Shown: positions 5,765-14,742, numbered from the stretch's first letter. The stretch is 51,780 bases of DNA from an uncultured Acidocella sp. (GCF_946222605.1 NZ_CAMIIE010000025.1:1-51780), one strand, 5' to 3'. Numbers and translations: made by a program. The notes: generated by a model from the sequence alone, not told the origin.

Positions 5765-6786
5765 GCAAGGCTGACTCATGGATGCCGCTGTGGATTGCGG
5801 ATTATCAGGCCGACACCATGCACCTTAACACTACCCAGCACGGTGCATATATCCTCCTGCTCATGCACCATTGGCGCGCAGGAGGGGTGCCAGATGACAT
5901 TTCCCAGCTTGCTGCGATTACCAGGTGCGATCAATCGCTTTTCAGGCGATCTATATGGCCGGTACTTTGTGGATTTTTTACAAAAGACGGTGGATGCCTT
6001 GTACAAAAGCGCGCGCTGGCTGAGCGTGCGCTTGCGGAGGAATTGACTGAAAAACGCTCAACCGCAGGAAAAGAGGGGGCGAAGCGTCGCTGGGGTAAAT
6101 CAAATTTTAAGGATGGGACAGATGGCAAAGCCATGGCAAAGCCATTGGCAAACGCATCACAAACCCAATGGCAAGACGATGCACCTTCACCCTCACCTTC
6201 ACCTTCACCGAAGGTAGATTCTCCCCCCTTTATCCCCCCGGCACCCCCGGAGCCAGAAGCCGGGATGCCTTCGGCGCCCGTGGGGGAGCGATCTTCGATC
6301 TCTGAACCGGCTGGATTTTCCGCGTTCTGGGATGCCTACCCGTCCGAAGCGCGCACCGCGCCGGACTATGCGCTCAAGGCCTACGCCAAAGCGCTGCAGT
6401 TTGGAGCAACCGCGGCGCAGATCGTCGCCGCCCTTGCCCGCGACATTGAAATCCATAGAGCCGCCAAGCGTCATTTGTTGCCGCCTGCCGCCTGGCTGAA
6501 GGGTGGCTCATGGCGGATGATCGCCGAAGCCCCGGCAGCGCCGGCGAACGTGGCGCCGATTGATCGCCGCTTCGACGGCTGGGAAACCGCCGATCACATG
6601 GAGCTGGCGAAGTGGCGGGCAGCGCGGGAATGCGGCTGGCGCACGAAATCGGCCGACCATAACGCGCTGGACGAGGATGCGCGCCACCGGGCGCTATGGG
6701 ATCACCTGACCGGCTACCGCCCCCGCGTGGCGCGCTTCCTGGCGCAACATGAGCCGGACGGCGTCCCGATCGAGGTGGCAGCATGA
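5761..6786 (+). CDS. DUF1376 (YdaU-like) replication-associated protein
   Basis: A 341-residue protein. Residues 4-95 match DUF1376: M-P-L-W-I-A-D-Y-Q-A-D-T, H-G-A-Y-I-L-L-L-M-H-H-W-R, then a winged-helix segment. A low-complexity linker follows, including a (PS)n run encoded by near-perfect CACCTT/CACCCT repeats around 6183-6210. A C-terminal domain (about 190-341) begins F-S-A-F-W-D-A-Y-P, as in phage O-type and DnaT/helicase-loader-like proteins. By position and architecture it is the replication initiator or helicase loader of the phage. ATG overlaps the previous gene. Confidence 0.75.
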   Translation: MSKADSWMPLWIADYQADTMHLNTTQHGAYILLLMHHWRAGGVPDDISQLAAITRCDQSLFRRSIWPVLCGFFTKDGGCLVQKRALAERALAEELTEKRSTAGKEGAKRRWGKSNFKDGTDGKAMAKPLANASQTQWQDDAPSPSPSPSPKVDSPPFIPPAPPEPEAGMPSAPVGERSSISEPAGFSAFWDAYPSEARTAPDYALKAYAKALQFGATAAQIVAALARDIEIHRAAKRHLLPPAAWLKGGSWRMIAEAPAAPANVAPIDRRFDGWETADHMELAKWRAARECGWRTKSADHNALDEDARHRALWDHLTGYRPRVARFLAQHEPDGVPIEVAA

Positions 6787-7049
6787 GCGACCACCGCCAA
6801 GCTGTCAGCGAAGGCGCGGCGATGCTGGCTTTGTGCGTCATCCAGCAAGCGATGCGCGATGCAATAGCTCGTCCGCCTGATCAACAGGCTATTGCGTTTC
6901 TGACCGATACGACTGGCGCATGGGCAACGGCGTTTGACGCCTGGTGTGGCGTTGCGGACGTGCAGCCTGATTGGGCGCGTGAACGCTGCCAGATGGTGAT
7001 GATGCAGATGATCAGCGCCGGCAAAACAGCCAAGCGAGTCGTTGCATGA
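6783..7049 (+). CDS. Hypothetical phage protein downstream of replication gene
   Basis: An 88-residue helical protein starting with an ATGA overlap. It has an aromatic core (W-A-T-A-F-D-A-W-C-G-V) and a Met-rich helix near the end. No family is recognised. It overlaps the next gene by four bases, so it sits in the same translationally coupled string. Confidence 0.55.
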   Translation: MSDHRQAVSEGAAMLALCVIQQAMRDAIARPPDQQAIAFLTDTTGAWATAFDAWCGVADVQPDWARERCQMVMMQMISAGKTAKRVVA

Positions 7050-7339
7050 GCAAGCTCCTCACCACCGGCCAGCTGTCCGCACGCCCTGGTTATCCGAGCG
7101 AATGGACGATGGTGCGTTGGCGGCGTGACAATATCGGACCGGCATATACGCGCATCGGCGGTCGCGTGTTCTACGACCTGGCGGATGTTGAGGCGTGGGA
7201 AAAGTCCCATCGCGGGGGTGGCGATGAAATGCCTGCCCGCAAAAAGCGCGGGCGAAAGCCGAAACCGAAGGCTGCAAAGCAGCCGCGTAAACCGCAACAG
7301 AAGGCGTCTGATATGGCTGACCTGTTCGATGGCATCTAA
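7046..7339 (+). CDS. MerR/excisionase-type HTH protein with AT-hook-like tail
   Basis: A 97-residue protein. Residues 1-52 resemble small DNA-binding domains of the excisionase/AlpA type: L-L-T-T-G-Q-L, a recognition segment with W-T-M-V-R-W-R-R, then G-P-A-Y-T-R-I-G-G-R-V-F-Y-D-L-A-D-V-E-A-W. The C-terminal third is very basic and contains R-G-R-K-P-K-P, an AT-hook-like motif. It is the last gene before cos and terminase, so it may be a late-gene regulator or packaging accessory rather than an excisionase. Confidence 0.65.
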   Translation: MSKLLTTGQLSARPGYPSEWTMVRWRRDNIGPAYTRIGGRVFYDLADVEAWEKSHRGGGDEMPARKKRGRKPKPKAAKQPRKPQQKASDMADLFDGI

Positions 7340-7399
7340 CCGAGCATTTGACGCTTCGGCGCTGCGCACGGCGCTCCAAGCGCCGGCAATGGCCGTAAA

Positions 7400-7509
7400 A
7401 GTTGGCGGGTCCTTCCCCCGGTGCCGCCCATCGCGGGTAACGCGCGACCGCGCTTGCGCCCTAGCGCGGGAGGTTTTTTTAGTTTCAAAAAACGGTATGC
7501 AAAAACCGC
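7400..7509 (+). other. Predicted lambda-type cos (packaging) region
   Basis: The 170 bases between 7340 and 7509 hold no gene. At 7407-7413 is GGGTCCT, identical to the lambda cosQ core, followed by TTCCCCCGGTG, comparable to lambda's TTTCCGGTG. Thirty-odd bases later comes GGGTAACGCGCGACCGCG, resembling the lambda sequence around cosN (GGTTACGGGGCGGCGACC). A dyad-rich stretch (7448-7469) and the small terminase gene follow, as in lambda where cos precedes nu1. The exact nick positions cannot be set from sequence alone. Confidence 0.6.
7448..7480 (+). terminator. Hairpin followed by seven T residues upstream of terminase
   Basis: The arms CCGCGCT (7448-7454) and AGCGCGG (7463-7469) flank an 8-nt loop, with TTTTTTT at 7474-7480. 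It resembles an intrinsic terminator for the early operon. The four-base gap before the T-tract and its location inside the predicted cos region mean it could instead be part of cosN/cosB. Confidence 0.45.
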
Positions 7510-8046
7510 ATGGCTAAGGATGGAAACACCGCAGAATTGGCGAAAATCCTGGGGATTTCCGTTCAAGCGGTGGGCAAGTTTTGCGCCCAAGGGCGCATAT
7601 CTTTTAGTTTAAAAAATGGGAAACGCTGGTTTCCTGACCTTCAGGCCGCCGCGCGGGAATATCTCGCCTCGCGGGATATCGGGCGCGGGCAGCGGCGGGC
7701 GAACGAGGCGGCATCTGACGGTGCAGCGCCGCATGCACCGCCGGCGGCCGAAGATGAGAAGATCGAGAGCTACCAGAAGAGCGCGGCCCGACTGCAGCAC
7801 TACAAAGCCGCCCTGGCTGAGATCGAATACCAGATCCAGACCGGCACACTGGTGCGCAAGGACGATCTCGACCGGGAGGTGTTCAGGTTTCACCGCTCCA
7901 TTCGCGACAAGCTGCTGAACATCCCAGATCGAACCGCGGCGATCCTTGCCGCCGAGACGGACCAGGTGAAGGTTCATGCCATCCTCACCAAGGAGATCCG
8001 CAGGGTTCTATCCGTCCTCGCCGACGAAGCTGAGGCGACGGCATGA
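7510..8046 (+). CDS. Small terminase subunit (Nu1-like)
   Basis: A 178-residue DNA-packaging recognition subunit. The N-terminal winged HTH (about 6-52) reads A-E-L-A-K-I-L-G-I-S-V-Q-A-V-G-K-F and ends in a K-R-W-F-P-D wing, like lambda Nu1. A disordered Ala/Glu-rich linker follows. The C-terminal coiled region (from about residue 85) should contact the large subunit. It binds cos, predicted just upstream. The start ATG 7510 comes 30 bases after the hairpin/T-tract. It overlaps the large subunit by four bases. Confidence 0.8.
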   Translation: MAKDGNTAELAKILGISVQAVGKFCAQGRISFSLKNGKRWFPDLQAAAREYLASRDIGRGQRRANEAASDGAAPHAPPAAEDEKIESYQKSAARLQHYKAALAEIEYQIQTGTLVRKDDLDREVFRFHRSIRDKLLNIPDRTAAILAAETDQVKVHAILTKEIRRVLSVLADEAEATA

Positions 8047-9956
8047 GCTCCCTCGCGTCGCTGGCGGCCGCGCTGCGCCCCGACCCCGATTTCACGGTGA
8101 GCGATTGGGCGGACAACAACAGGAAGCTCAGCGGCAAAGCCAGTTCCGAGCCGGGAGACTGGCGCACCGAGCGCACCCCGTATCTGCGGGGCGTCATGGA
8201 TGAGCTCGGGCCCGGAAGCCCCGCTCAGCGCATTTCCTTCATGAAGGGTGCGCAGGTGGGCGGCTCCGAGGCAGGGAATAACTGGATCGGCTATATCATC
8301 CACCACGCTCCCGGGCCGGCCATGCTGGTGCAGCCCACCGTCGACACCGCCAAGCGCTTCAGCAAGATGCGCGTGACGCCGATGATCGAGGAATCGCCAG
8401 TTCTCCGGGAGCGGGTATCAGACAGCCGGAGCCGGGACAGCGGCAACACCCAGCTGGCCAAGGAATTCCCCGGCGGAATCCTGATGATCACGGGGGCCAA
8501 CAGCGCGGTGGGGCTGCGCTCCATGCCGATCCGCTACCTGTTCCTGGACGAGGTGGACGGTTATCCGCATGACGTGGACGGCGAAGGCGACCCGATCCAG
8601 CTGGCCGAGAAGCGCACCACCACCTTCAGCCGCCGCAAGATCTTCATGGTCTCCACCCCCACGGTGAAGGATACCAGCCGGATCGAGCGCGAGTATTTGG
8701 CCAGCGACCAGCGGCGCTATTTCGTACCATGCCCGCATTGCGGCCATATGCAGTGGCTGAAATGGTCGAACATCCGCTGGGAGAACGATGACCCGGCCAC
8801 GGCCGTCTATGTCTGCTCCGACAAGTCCGGAGACACCGATCAGGGGTGTGGTGCGCTGATTCAGGAGCGGTTCAAGACCGAGATGCTGGAGCGCGGCGAG
8901 TGGCGCGCAACCGCCCCGGGAGATGGCATATCCGTGGGCTTTCACCTGTCCAGCCTCTACAGCCCGCTGGGCTGGAAGAGCTGGGAAGAGATCGTCAGGG
9001 AATTTCTGACCGCCAAGGGCGATGCACCGGCGCTGAAAACCTGGGTCAACACGGTGCTGGGCGAGACCTGGGAAGAGGAATACGCCAACAAGATCGGCGC
9101 CGAGGGGCTGCGCAGCCGGGTCGAGTTCTACAACCCGGCCCTCCTGCCCGCGGCGGTCCTCTGCCTCACCGCCGGCGTGGACGTGCAGGATAACCGCCTG
9201 GCGCTGGTCATAGACGGCTGGGGAGAGGGTGAAGAGAGCTGGCGGCTCTACCACCAGGAAATTCCCGGCGACACGGCCCAGCCCCAGGTATGGGCGGATC
9301 TGGCGGCCATGCTGGGCCAGGAATTCCCGCACGAGGGCGGCGGCGTTCTTCAGGTCTCGGCTGCCTGCATCGACTCAGGCTTCAACACCCATTCGGTCTA
9401 TGCCTTCACCCGCGAGCACCGGGGCAAGTTCTGGCTGGCGACGAAGGGCCAGAGCCAGCGCGGCAAGCCGGCGATCGGCAAGCCGTCGCGTGTCGACCTG
9501 AACCTGCGCGGGCAGATTTTGAAGGGCGGCGCCGAGGTTTACCCGGTTGGCTCGGACACCATCAAGACGGTGATCTATTCACGCCTGAAATTCAACGAGC
9601 CAGGCCCTGGCTATTACCATTTCCACGCCGGGCTAGAAGATGACTATTTCGAACAGCTCACCGCCGAGAAGCAGGTGACGCGCTACCAACGCGGATTCGC
9701 GCACCGAGAATGGGTGAAAAAGCCTGGCGCGCGCAATGAGGCACTGGACTGCGAAGTTTATGCTTATGCGGCCCTTCAGTTCCTCTATTCCCGCTTTAAC
9801 CGTGATCAAATCTGGAAGATCATGGCTAAAAAACTGGAAATGTCCAAGGGTCATCAAGGAAAACCGCAGCAGATCACCAACAACCCACAGCGCGCAACGC
9901 CCACGCCGAAACCTACAATAGCGCCACGCCGCCCGAATTGGGTGAACAAGTGGTGA
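8043..9956 (+). CDS. Large terminase subunit (lambda gpA family)
   Basis: A 637-residue packaging motor. The ATPase has a GpA-type deviant Walker A around residues 68-76 (K-G-A-Q-V-G-G-S-E) and a Walker B L-F-L-D-E (Asp169-Glu170). A CxxC zinc-ribbon-like insert (C-P-H-C-G-H) is followed by further Cys. The C-terminal nuclease begins A-G-V-D-V-Q-D-N-R, with the metal-binding Asp residues of the RNase-H-like fold. The length is typical of gpA (641 in lambda). It cuts concatemers at cos and pumps DNA into proheads. The C-terminal 35 residues are basic and Pro-rich and probably dock to the portal. Confidence 0.95.
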   Translation: MSSLASLAAALRPDPDFTVSDWADNNRKLSGKASSEPGDWRTERTPYLRGVMDELGPGSPAQRISFMKGAQVGGSEAGNNWIGYIIHHAPGPAMLVQPTVDTAKRFSKMRVTPMIEESPVLRERVSDSRSRDSGNTQLAKEFPGGILMITGANSAVGLRSMPIRYLFLDEVDGYPHDVDGEGDPIQLAEKRTTTFSRRKIFMVSTPTVKDTSRIEREYLASDQRRYFVPCPHCGHMQWLKWSNIRWENDDPATAVYVCSDKSGDTDQGCGALIQERFKTEMLERGEWRATAPGDGISVGFHLSSLYSPLGWKSWEEIVREFLTAKGDAPALKTWVNTVLGETWEEEYANKIGAEGLRSRVEFYNPALLPAAVLCLTAGVDVQDNRLALVIDGWGEGEESWRLYHQEIPGDTAQPQVWADLAAMLGQEFPHEGGGVLQVSAACIDSGFNTHSVYAFTREHRGKFWLATKGQSQRGKPAIGKPSRVDLNLRGQILKGGAEVYPVGSDTIKTVIYSRLKFNEPGPGYYHFHAGLEDDYFEQLTAEKQVTRYQRGFAHREWVKKPGARNEALDCEVYAYAALQFLYSRFNRDQIWKIMAKKLEMSKGHQGKPQQITNNPQRATPTPKPTIAPRRPNWVNKW

Positions 9957-9965
9957 GGTGCTGTT

Positions 9966-10562
9966 TTGAACATTCCCGGGATTGCGACGGCGGGCGATAC
10001 AATCACCTGGTCGGATGACGTTGTCACCGATTATCAGGGGAATTTCTACGGGCCGGCCGGCTACCAGCTGAGCTATTCACTGCGCGGCCCGGCGGCGCTG
10101 GACGTGCAGGCGGCCAATACAGAGGGGGAGTGGAAGACCACCATCACCCCGGCCGAGAGCGCGACCCTCACGCCTGGCCAGTATTATTGGAAAGCCTACG
10201 TCACGAACACCGCCGGCGACCGCTTCACGGTCGGCGAAGGGCAGATCACCATTCAGGTCGATCTCACCCAGCAGAAGGCCGGATATGACGGACGCAGCAC
10301 GGCCCGGCAGATCATCGACGCCATCGACGCCGAGATCCTGGCCCGCACCTCGGGCGGGTCGACGCTGGAATACACCATCGCCGGCCGCTCGCTGCGCAAG
10401 GAGACGCTGCAATCCCTGCAGGCGATCCGGGCGGAGTGGGTGGCGATCTACGCCAAGGAGGTGCGGGCGCAACGGATGGCCCAGGGCTTGGGTGATCCTA
10501 CCGCGCGCTTCGTGCAGTTCCGCCCGTCGCTCCCCTACATCCCTGGGAATGGAAATTGGTAA
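9966..10562 (+). CDS. Head completion protein: beta-sandwich fused to gpW-like module
   Basis: A 198-residue protein with a TTG start preceded by GAGG. Residues 1-95 form an Ig/beta-sandwich-like domain (G-D-T-I-T-W, Y-Y-W-K-A-Y-V-T-N). Residues about 110-180 resemble gpW, which joins head and tail: a helix, a short beta hairpin (L-E-Y-T-I-A-G-R-S-L-R) and a second helix (L-Q-S-L-Q-A-I-R-A-E-W). It occupies exactly the gpW position between terminase and portal. Lambda gpW is only 68 residues, so the N-terminal domain is extra and may decorate the virion. Its stop overlaps the portal start (TAATG). Confidence 0.7.
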   Translation: MNIPGIATAGDTITWSDDVVTDYQGNFYGPAGYQLSYSLRGPAALDVQAANTEGEWKTTITPAESATLTPGQYYWKAYVTNTAGDRFTVGEGQITIQVDLTQQKAGYDGRSTARQIIDAIDAEILARTSGGSTLEYTIAGRSLRKETLQSLQAIRAEWVAIYAKEVRAQRMAQGLGDPTARFVQFRPSLPYIPGNGNW

Positions 10563-12208
10563 TGGGTATTTTTGACCGCATCCTGGGGCGCGACGCGCCG
10601 AAGCCGCGCCCGGCCCGCGTGGCGCCCCGGTTCAGCAGCCGCATGTATAGCGGCGCGATACTGGACCGGCTGACAGCCGACTGGGTGGCGCAGGGCACTA
10701 GCCAGGACGCCGAGGTCTTTTCGTCGCTCCGGGCGCTGCGCAACCGATCCCGCCAGCTCATCCGCGACAATGACTATGCGCGCAACGCCAAGCGGATCGT
10801 GATGAACAATGTGGCGGGGCCGAAGGGCATCCGCATGCAGGCCCGGCTGAAAATGCAGCGCGGCGACAAGCTCGCCGACGCGCTGAACCAGCAGATCGAG
10901 GCTGCATGGCGGCGCTGGTGCAAGGCCTCCAACTGCGACGCATCCGGCAAGCTGTCCTTCGCGGCGATCCAGCGCATGGCCGTTGGCGGCATGTTTGAGA
11001 GCGGCGAGATCCTTGTGCGCTTGGTGCGCCAGCCCTTCGGCCGGTCGAAGGTGCCTCTGGGGCTGGAGCTGATCGAGAGTGACCAGCTGATCGAGACGCA
11101 AAATGGCCAATATGGCGATAACATGATCCGCATGGGCGTGGAGGTGGACCGCTGGCGGCGGCCGCAGGGGTACTGGCTCTATCCAAACCATCCGGGTGAC
11201 GTGTCTTTCCAGGGGCTCAACCCGTCCCGCGTGGTGCGCCTGCCGGCCAACGAGATCATTCACCTCTTCATCCCGGAGCGCCCGACCCACACGCGCGGCG
11301 TGCCGTGGCTGCACAGCACCCTGAAGCGCCTGCACCACCTCGAGGGCTTCGAAGAGAGCGAAGTGGTGGCAGCCCGCGCCAGCGCGGCGCTGATGGGCTT
11401 TATCGAAGAGGCAGACCCGTCCGATCCGCTGACCGAGCTGGATAATATCACCCAGGGTCAGCCGGTGGACGAATTCAGCCCGGGCATGATCAAGAAGCTG
11501 GCGCCTGGCGAAAAGTTCAACGGCTGGGCGCCCCAGCGCGCCCATGGCGTTTTCGAGCCGTTCATGCGCTCGATGCTGCGCGGCATGTGCGCCGGGCTGG
11601 GCATCTCTTATGCCAGCATCTCGAAAGACAGCAGCCAGAGCAATTACTCGTCCTCGCGGCTTGACCTGCTCGAAGAGCGGGAGATGTGGAAGGTGCTGCA
11701 GGACTGGCTGGTCGAGCATTTCAACGAGCGCGTGTTCGAGGAATGGCTATTCATGGCGGTGATGGTGGGCGAAGTCCGCATCCCCGGCTTTGAGCTCGAC
11801 CCTGACGCCACGCTCGACGCGATCAAATGGCGGCCGCGCGGCTGGTCTTGGGTGGACCCGGAGAAAGATGTTTCCGCCGCGGTGAAATCCGTCCGCAGCG
11901 GCTTCAAGACTCTGCGCGACGTGATCGAAGAGCATGGCGGCGATTACGAAGAAACCCTGGCACACCGCAAGGATGAAGTGGAGCGCTTCAAGGAAGACAA
12001 GATCGTCTTCGACACCGATCCGAGCCAGGTGGACGAGAAGGGCATGGCGCAGAAGGCTTTCCCTACCAACGCCGGCGATCCGCTCATCTCCCAGCCGGTT
12101 GCCGAGACCGGCCCGGACGTTACGACGAAACCGCAACAGGTGGGCAAACAGCCGGTGACGCAGCCGGGCGGCCCGGCGGCTGGCGCGAAGCCGCCGCAGA
12201 AGCCGTGA
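10562..12208 (+). CDS. Portal protein (lambda gpB family)
   Basis: A 548-residue portal starting MGIFDRILGRD; the TAATG overlap with the upstream gene fixes the start. It has the lambda-portal hallmarks: R-N-N-D-Y-A-R-N-A-type segment (here I-R-D-N-D-Y-A-R-N-A-K-R), V-G-P-K-G-I-R-M-Q-like stretch, the central E-S-D-Q-L-I block, H-L-F-I-P-E-R-P-T-H-T-R-G-V-P-W, and S-Y-A-S-I-S-K-D-S-S-Q-S-N-Y-S-S. It forms the dodecameric ring at the prohead vertex through which DNA enters. The C-terminal 50 residues are Gln/Pro/Gly-rich and probably disordered. Confidence 0.95.
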   Translation: MGIFDRILGRDAPKPRPARVAPRFSSRMYSGAILDRLTADWVAQGTSQDAEVFSSLRALRNRSRQLIRDNDYARNAKRIVMNNVAGPKGIRMQARLKMQRGDKLADALNQQIEAAWRRWCKASNCDASGKLSFAAIQRMAVGGMFESGEILVRLVRQPFGRSKVPLGLELIESDQLIETQNGQYGDNMIRMGVEVDRWRRPQGYWLYPNHPGDVSFQGLNPSRVVRLPANEIIHLFIPERPTHTRGVPWLHSTLKRLHHLEGFEESEVVAARASAALMGFIEEADPSDPLTELDNITQGQPVDEFSPGMIKKLAPGEKFNGWAPQRAHGVFEPFMRSMLRGMCAGLGISYASISKDSSQSNYSSSRLDLLEEREMWKVLQDWLVEHFNERVFEEWLFMAVMVGEVRIPGFELDPDATLDAIKWRPRGWSWVDPEKDVSAAVKSVRSGFKTLRDVIEEHGGDYEETLAHRKDEVERFKEDKIVFDTDPSQVDEKGMAQKAFPTNAGDPLISQPVAETGPDVTTKPQQVGKQPVTQPGGPAAGAKPPQKP

Positions 12209-12293
12209 GATATTCCCGCAATTTATCAAGGTTTTCGCTCGTTGCTGCGTCACGCGCAGGAATTTTAATGTCCATACTCGAAAGGTTGGGCAC

Positions 12294-14231
12294 ATGAAGC
12301 TTGGAATGATTTTCCGTTCCGCGCCTGCGGAGGTGTCGAATGTAGACGAAGAAAACCGCACTCTGGATCTGACGTTTTCAAGCGAGCAGCCTGTTGACCA
12401 ATACTTTGGCCGTGAGATTTTGTCTCATGGACAAGGCTCTGTTGACCTATCTCGGCTGAATGCTGGCGCTCCGGTTCTTTGGAATCACAACAGGAGCGAT
12501 CTGCGCGGCGTAGTCGAAAAGGCGCATATCGGGAACGATAAGCGCGGGCATGCTACTGTTCGTTTCAGCAGCTCCCCCGCTGGTGAGCAAGCTTTTCGAG
12601 ATGTCAAAGATCGAATTCTTCGTGGTGTCAGCGTTGGCTACCGTATCAAGGATATGAAGCAGAGTGGTGGAGACAGGCAAAACCCTGAATTTACCATCAA
12701 CAAATGGCAGCCTTACGAAATCTCTCTTGCTCCTGTTCCGGCTGATCATACTGTCGGCTTTAGGCGTGCTGACGCCGGAGACGAACAGGAGGTTATCGTC
12801 GAGCTTATCCCTCCCCCTCCCCCTCCCTCAACTCGCGAGGAACCTACGCAGATGAATACCACCACCACCGAGGCGCAGCCCGTGAACGTCGAAGCCGCCC
12901 GCGCCCAGGCGGCGGCGGATGAGCGGACTCGCATCAACACCATCACCGCCCTGGGTGAGAAGTTCGGCCAGCAGGAGCTGGCGCGCAAGCTGATCACCGA
13001 AGGCACCAGCCTGGACGCTGCCCGCACGGCCGTGCTCGAGGCGATTGGCGCCCGCCAGGCTCCCGTGGGCGATGTGACCGCCGCCGGCGGCTATGTCGAC
13101 ATGAGCAAAAACGAGGCGAAGCGCTACTCCCTCTGCCGCGCGCTGCTGGCCGGCGCATCCAAGGACTGGGCCAAGGCGGGGTTTGAGCTCGAGGTTTCCA
13201 ACGATATCGCCAAGCGCACCGGGCGCGGCGGCACGGAAGGCTTCTTCCTGCCGGTGAACCTGCCGTTTGGCGTCGAGGGCGCCCGCCAGCTGACCGAAGC
13301 TGAGCGCGCCACCTCCGCCACCGCCTACGGCGTCACCATCAATGGCACCGGCGCCGCCAACCTGGTGGCCACCACCCTGTTGTCGGGCAGCTTCATCGAG
13401 GTGTTGCGGGCCAAGGCGAAAGTCATGTCCCTCGGCGCCCGGATGCTCTCCGGCCTGGTTGGCAATATTGCCATCCCGCGCCAGGACAGCGCCACCAGCA
13501 CCTATTGGGTGAGCCCTGAAGGCGCCGATCTGACCGAGTCCGAGGTTCTGTTCGATCAGGTGACCATGAGCCCGAAGACGCTGGGCGCGCGGTCTCAGTA
13601 CACCCGCCAGCTGCTCATGCAGTCCACGCCCGACATTGAGATGCTGGTGCGCGACGATCTGAGCAAGGTGATGGCACTCGCCATTGATGCCGCGTGCGTC
13701 TCCGGCACCGGCGCGAACGGTCAGCCCACCGGCATCCTCAACACCGCCGGCATTGGCTCGGTGGCGCTGGGCGCCAATGGCGGCGCGATCACCATCGACG
13801 CGCTGATCGATCTCGAGACCACGCTGACCGAGGCGAATGTGGACGAGGAAAACCTCGCCTACCTCACCAACGCCAAGCAGATCGGCGCCCTGAAGAAGTT
13901 GAAGGACGCCAACGGCCGGTACCTGTGGACGCAATACCCGGGCGTCTTCGGCCAGCGCACCCCAACGCCGGGCGAGATCAACGGCTACATGGCTGCCCGC
14001 TCCAACAATGTGCCGAGCAACCTCACCAAGGGCACCGGCACCAACCTCAGCGCCGTCATCTTCGGCAACTGGGGCGAGCTGATCATTGGCGAATGGGGTG
14101 TGCTCGAGGTGCTGCCGAACCCCTACGGCGCCGGCTTCAATTCCGGCTCGATCGATATCCGCGCGCTGCAAAGCGTGGATGTGAAGATGCGCCATACGGC
14201 CAGCTTCGCCGCCATCACGGACGCCGCCTAA
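12294..14231 (+). CDS. HK97-type prohead protease fused to major capsid protein
   Basis: A 645-residue fusion. Residues 1-165 are a U35/HK97 gp4-like serine protease with His65 (W-N-H-N) and Ser113 (G-V-S-V-G-Y), the same positions to within two residues as in HK97. A poly-proline hinge (about 172-178) leads to a helical delta/scaffold region and then the HK97-fold capsid domain (about 300-645). An internal ATG at 12852, preceded by GAGG, could yield unfused capsid precursor. The protease half is clearly less GC-rich than the capsid half, pointing to recombination at the hinge. A lambda-type portal beside an HK97-type capsid confirms mosaicism. Confidence 0.92.
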   Translation: MKLGMIFRSAPAEVSNVDEENRTLDLTFSSEQPVDQYFGREILSHGQGSVDLSRLNAGAPVLWNHNRSDLRGVVEKAHIGNDKRGHATVRFSSSPAGEQAFRDVKDRILRGVSVGYRIKDMKQSGGDRQNPEFTINKWQPYEISLAPVPADHTVGFRRADAGDEQEVIVELIPPPPPPSTREEPTQMNTTTTEAQPVNVEAARAQAAADERTRINTITALGEKFGQQELARKLITEGTSLDAARTAVLEAIGARQAPVGDVTAAGGYVDMSKNEAKRYSLCRALLAGASKDWAKAGFELEVSNDIAKRTGRGGTEGFFLPVNLPFGVEGARQLTEAERATSATAYGVTINGTGAANLVATTLLSGSFIEVLRAKAKVMSLGARMLSGLVGNIAIPRQDSATSTYWVSPEGADLTESEVLFDQVTMSPKTLGARSQYTRQLLMQSTPDIEMLVRDDLSKVMALAIDAACVSGTGANGQPTGILNTAGIGSVALGANGGAITIDALIDLETTLTEANVDEENLAYLTNAKQIGALKKLKDANGRYLWTQYPGVFGQRTPTPGEINGYMAARSNNVPSNLTKGTGTNLSAVIFGNWGELIIGEWGVLEVLPNPYGAGFNSGSIDIRALQSVDVKMRHTASFAAITDAA

Positions 14232-14243
14232 GGCGCGTGTCTC

Positions 14244-14266
14244 GCGCCCGGGTGATGCCCGGGCGC
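14244..14266. repeat. Hairpin after the major capsid gene
   Basis: A perfect 9-bp stem GCGCCCGGG/CCCGGGCGC with a TGATG loop lies 12 bases after the capsid stop. No U-tract follows. It may protect the 3' end of the highly expressed capsid message. Confidence 0.55.
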
Positions 14267-14298
14267 ATCCCTTCACTGACCATTTCAGGAGCAGAGAT

Positions 14299-14742
14299 AT
14301 GGTTGTTTTCGCGAAAATTCGGCAGGCCTTCACTGTCGTGGTGGGTGAAGTCACCCATGAAGCCGGCGTCATCGTCGCGGTGACCGAAGCTGAATTCGAC
14401 GCCATCAAGCACAAGGTCGAGGTGCTGGAGAGGGATGTGGCGATGCAGCTGCATCTCACCACCGGACATGCGCTTGCGGTCTCGCCGTCCGTCGCAAAGT
14501 CCACGCTGGAAGTCTCGGCCGGCGTTGCACAAGCCACGTTGGCGGAATTGGGTTCCGTCGCTTCTCAAGGCCCAGCCGCGCCGGTTACTGACCAGACGCC
14601 GGCGCCTGCCGCCGCAGGTGCCGACGCGCCGGCCGGGGGCTCTGCTCCCACCCCGGCCGATGCCCAGGAGGCGCCGGAGGCCGTACCCGGCGCCTCCGAT
14701 GCGGCCCAGGGCGCTGACTCCACCGGGGGCGCTGCAGCGTGA
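14299..14742 (+). CDS. Hypothetical head-region protein with Ala/Pro-rich tail
   Basis: A 147-residue protein with RBS CAGGAGCAGAG. Residues 1-60 are ordered (beta strands, then a helix with V-E-V-L-E-R-D-V-A-M-Q-L). Residues 90-147 are almost entirely Ala, Pro, Gly, Ser, Asp and Thr. It sits where lambda encodes FI/D-type decoration or packaging accessory proteins, but I see no sequence match. An FI-like accessory role is a positional inference. Confidence 0.5.
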   Translation: MVVFAKIRQAFTVVVGEVTHEAGVIVAVTEAEFDAIKHKVEVLERDVAMQLHLTTGHALAVSPSVAKSTLEVSAGVAQATLAELGSVASQGPAAPVTDQTPAPAAAGADAPAGGSAPTPADAQEAPEAVPGASDAAQGADSTGGAAA

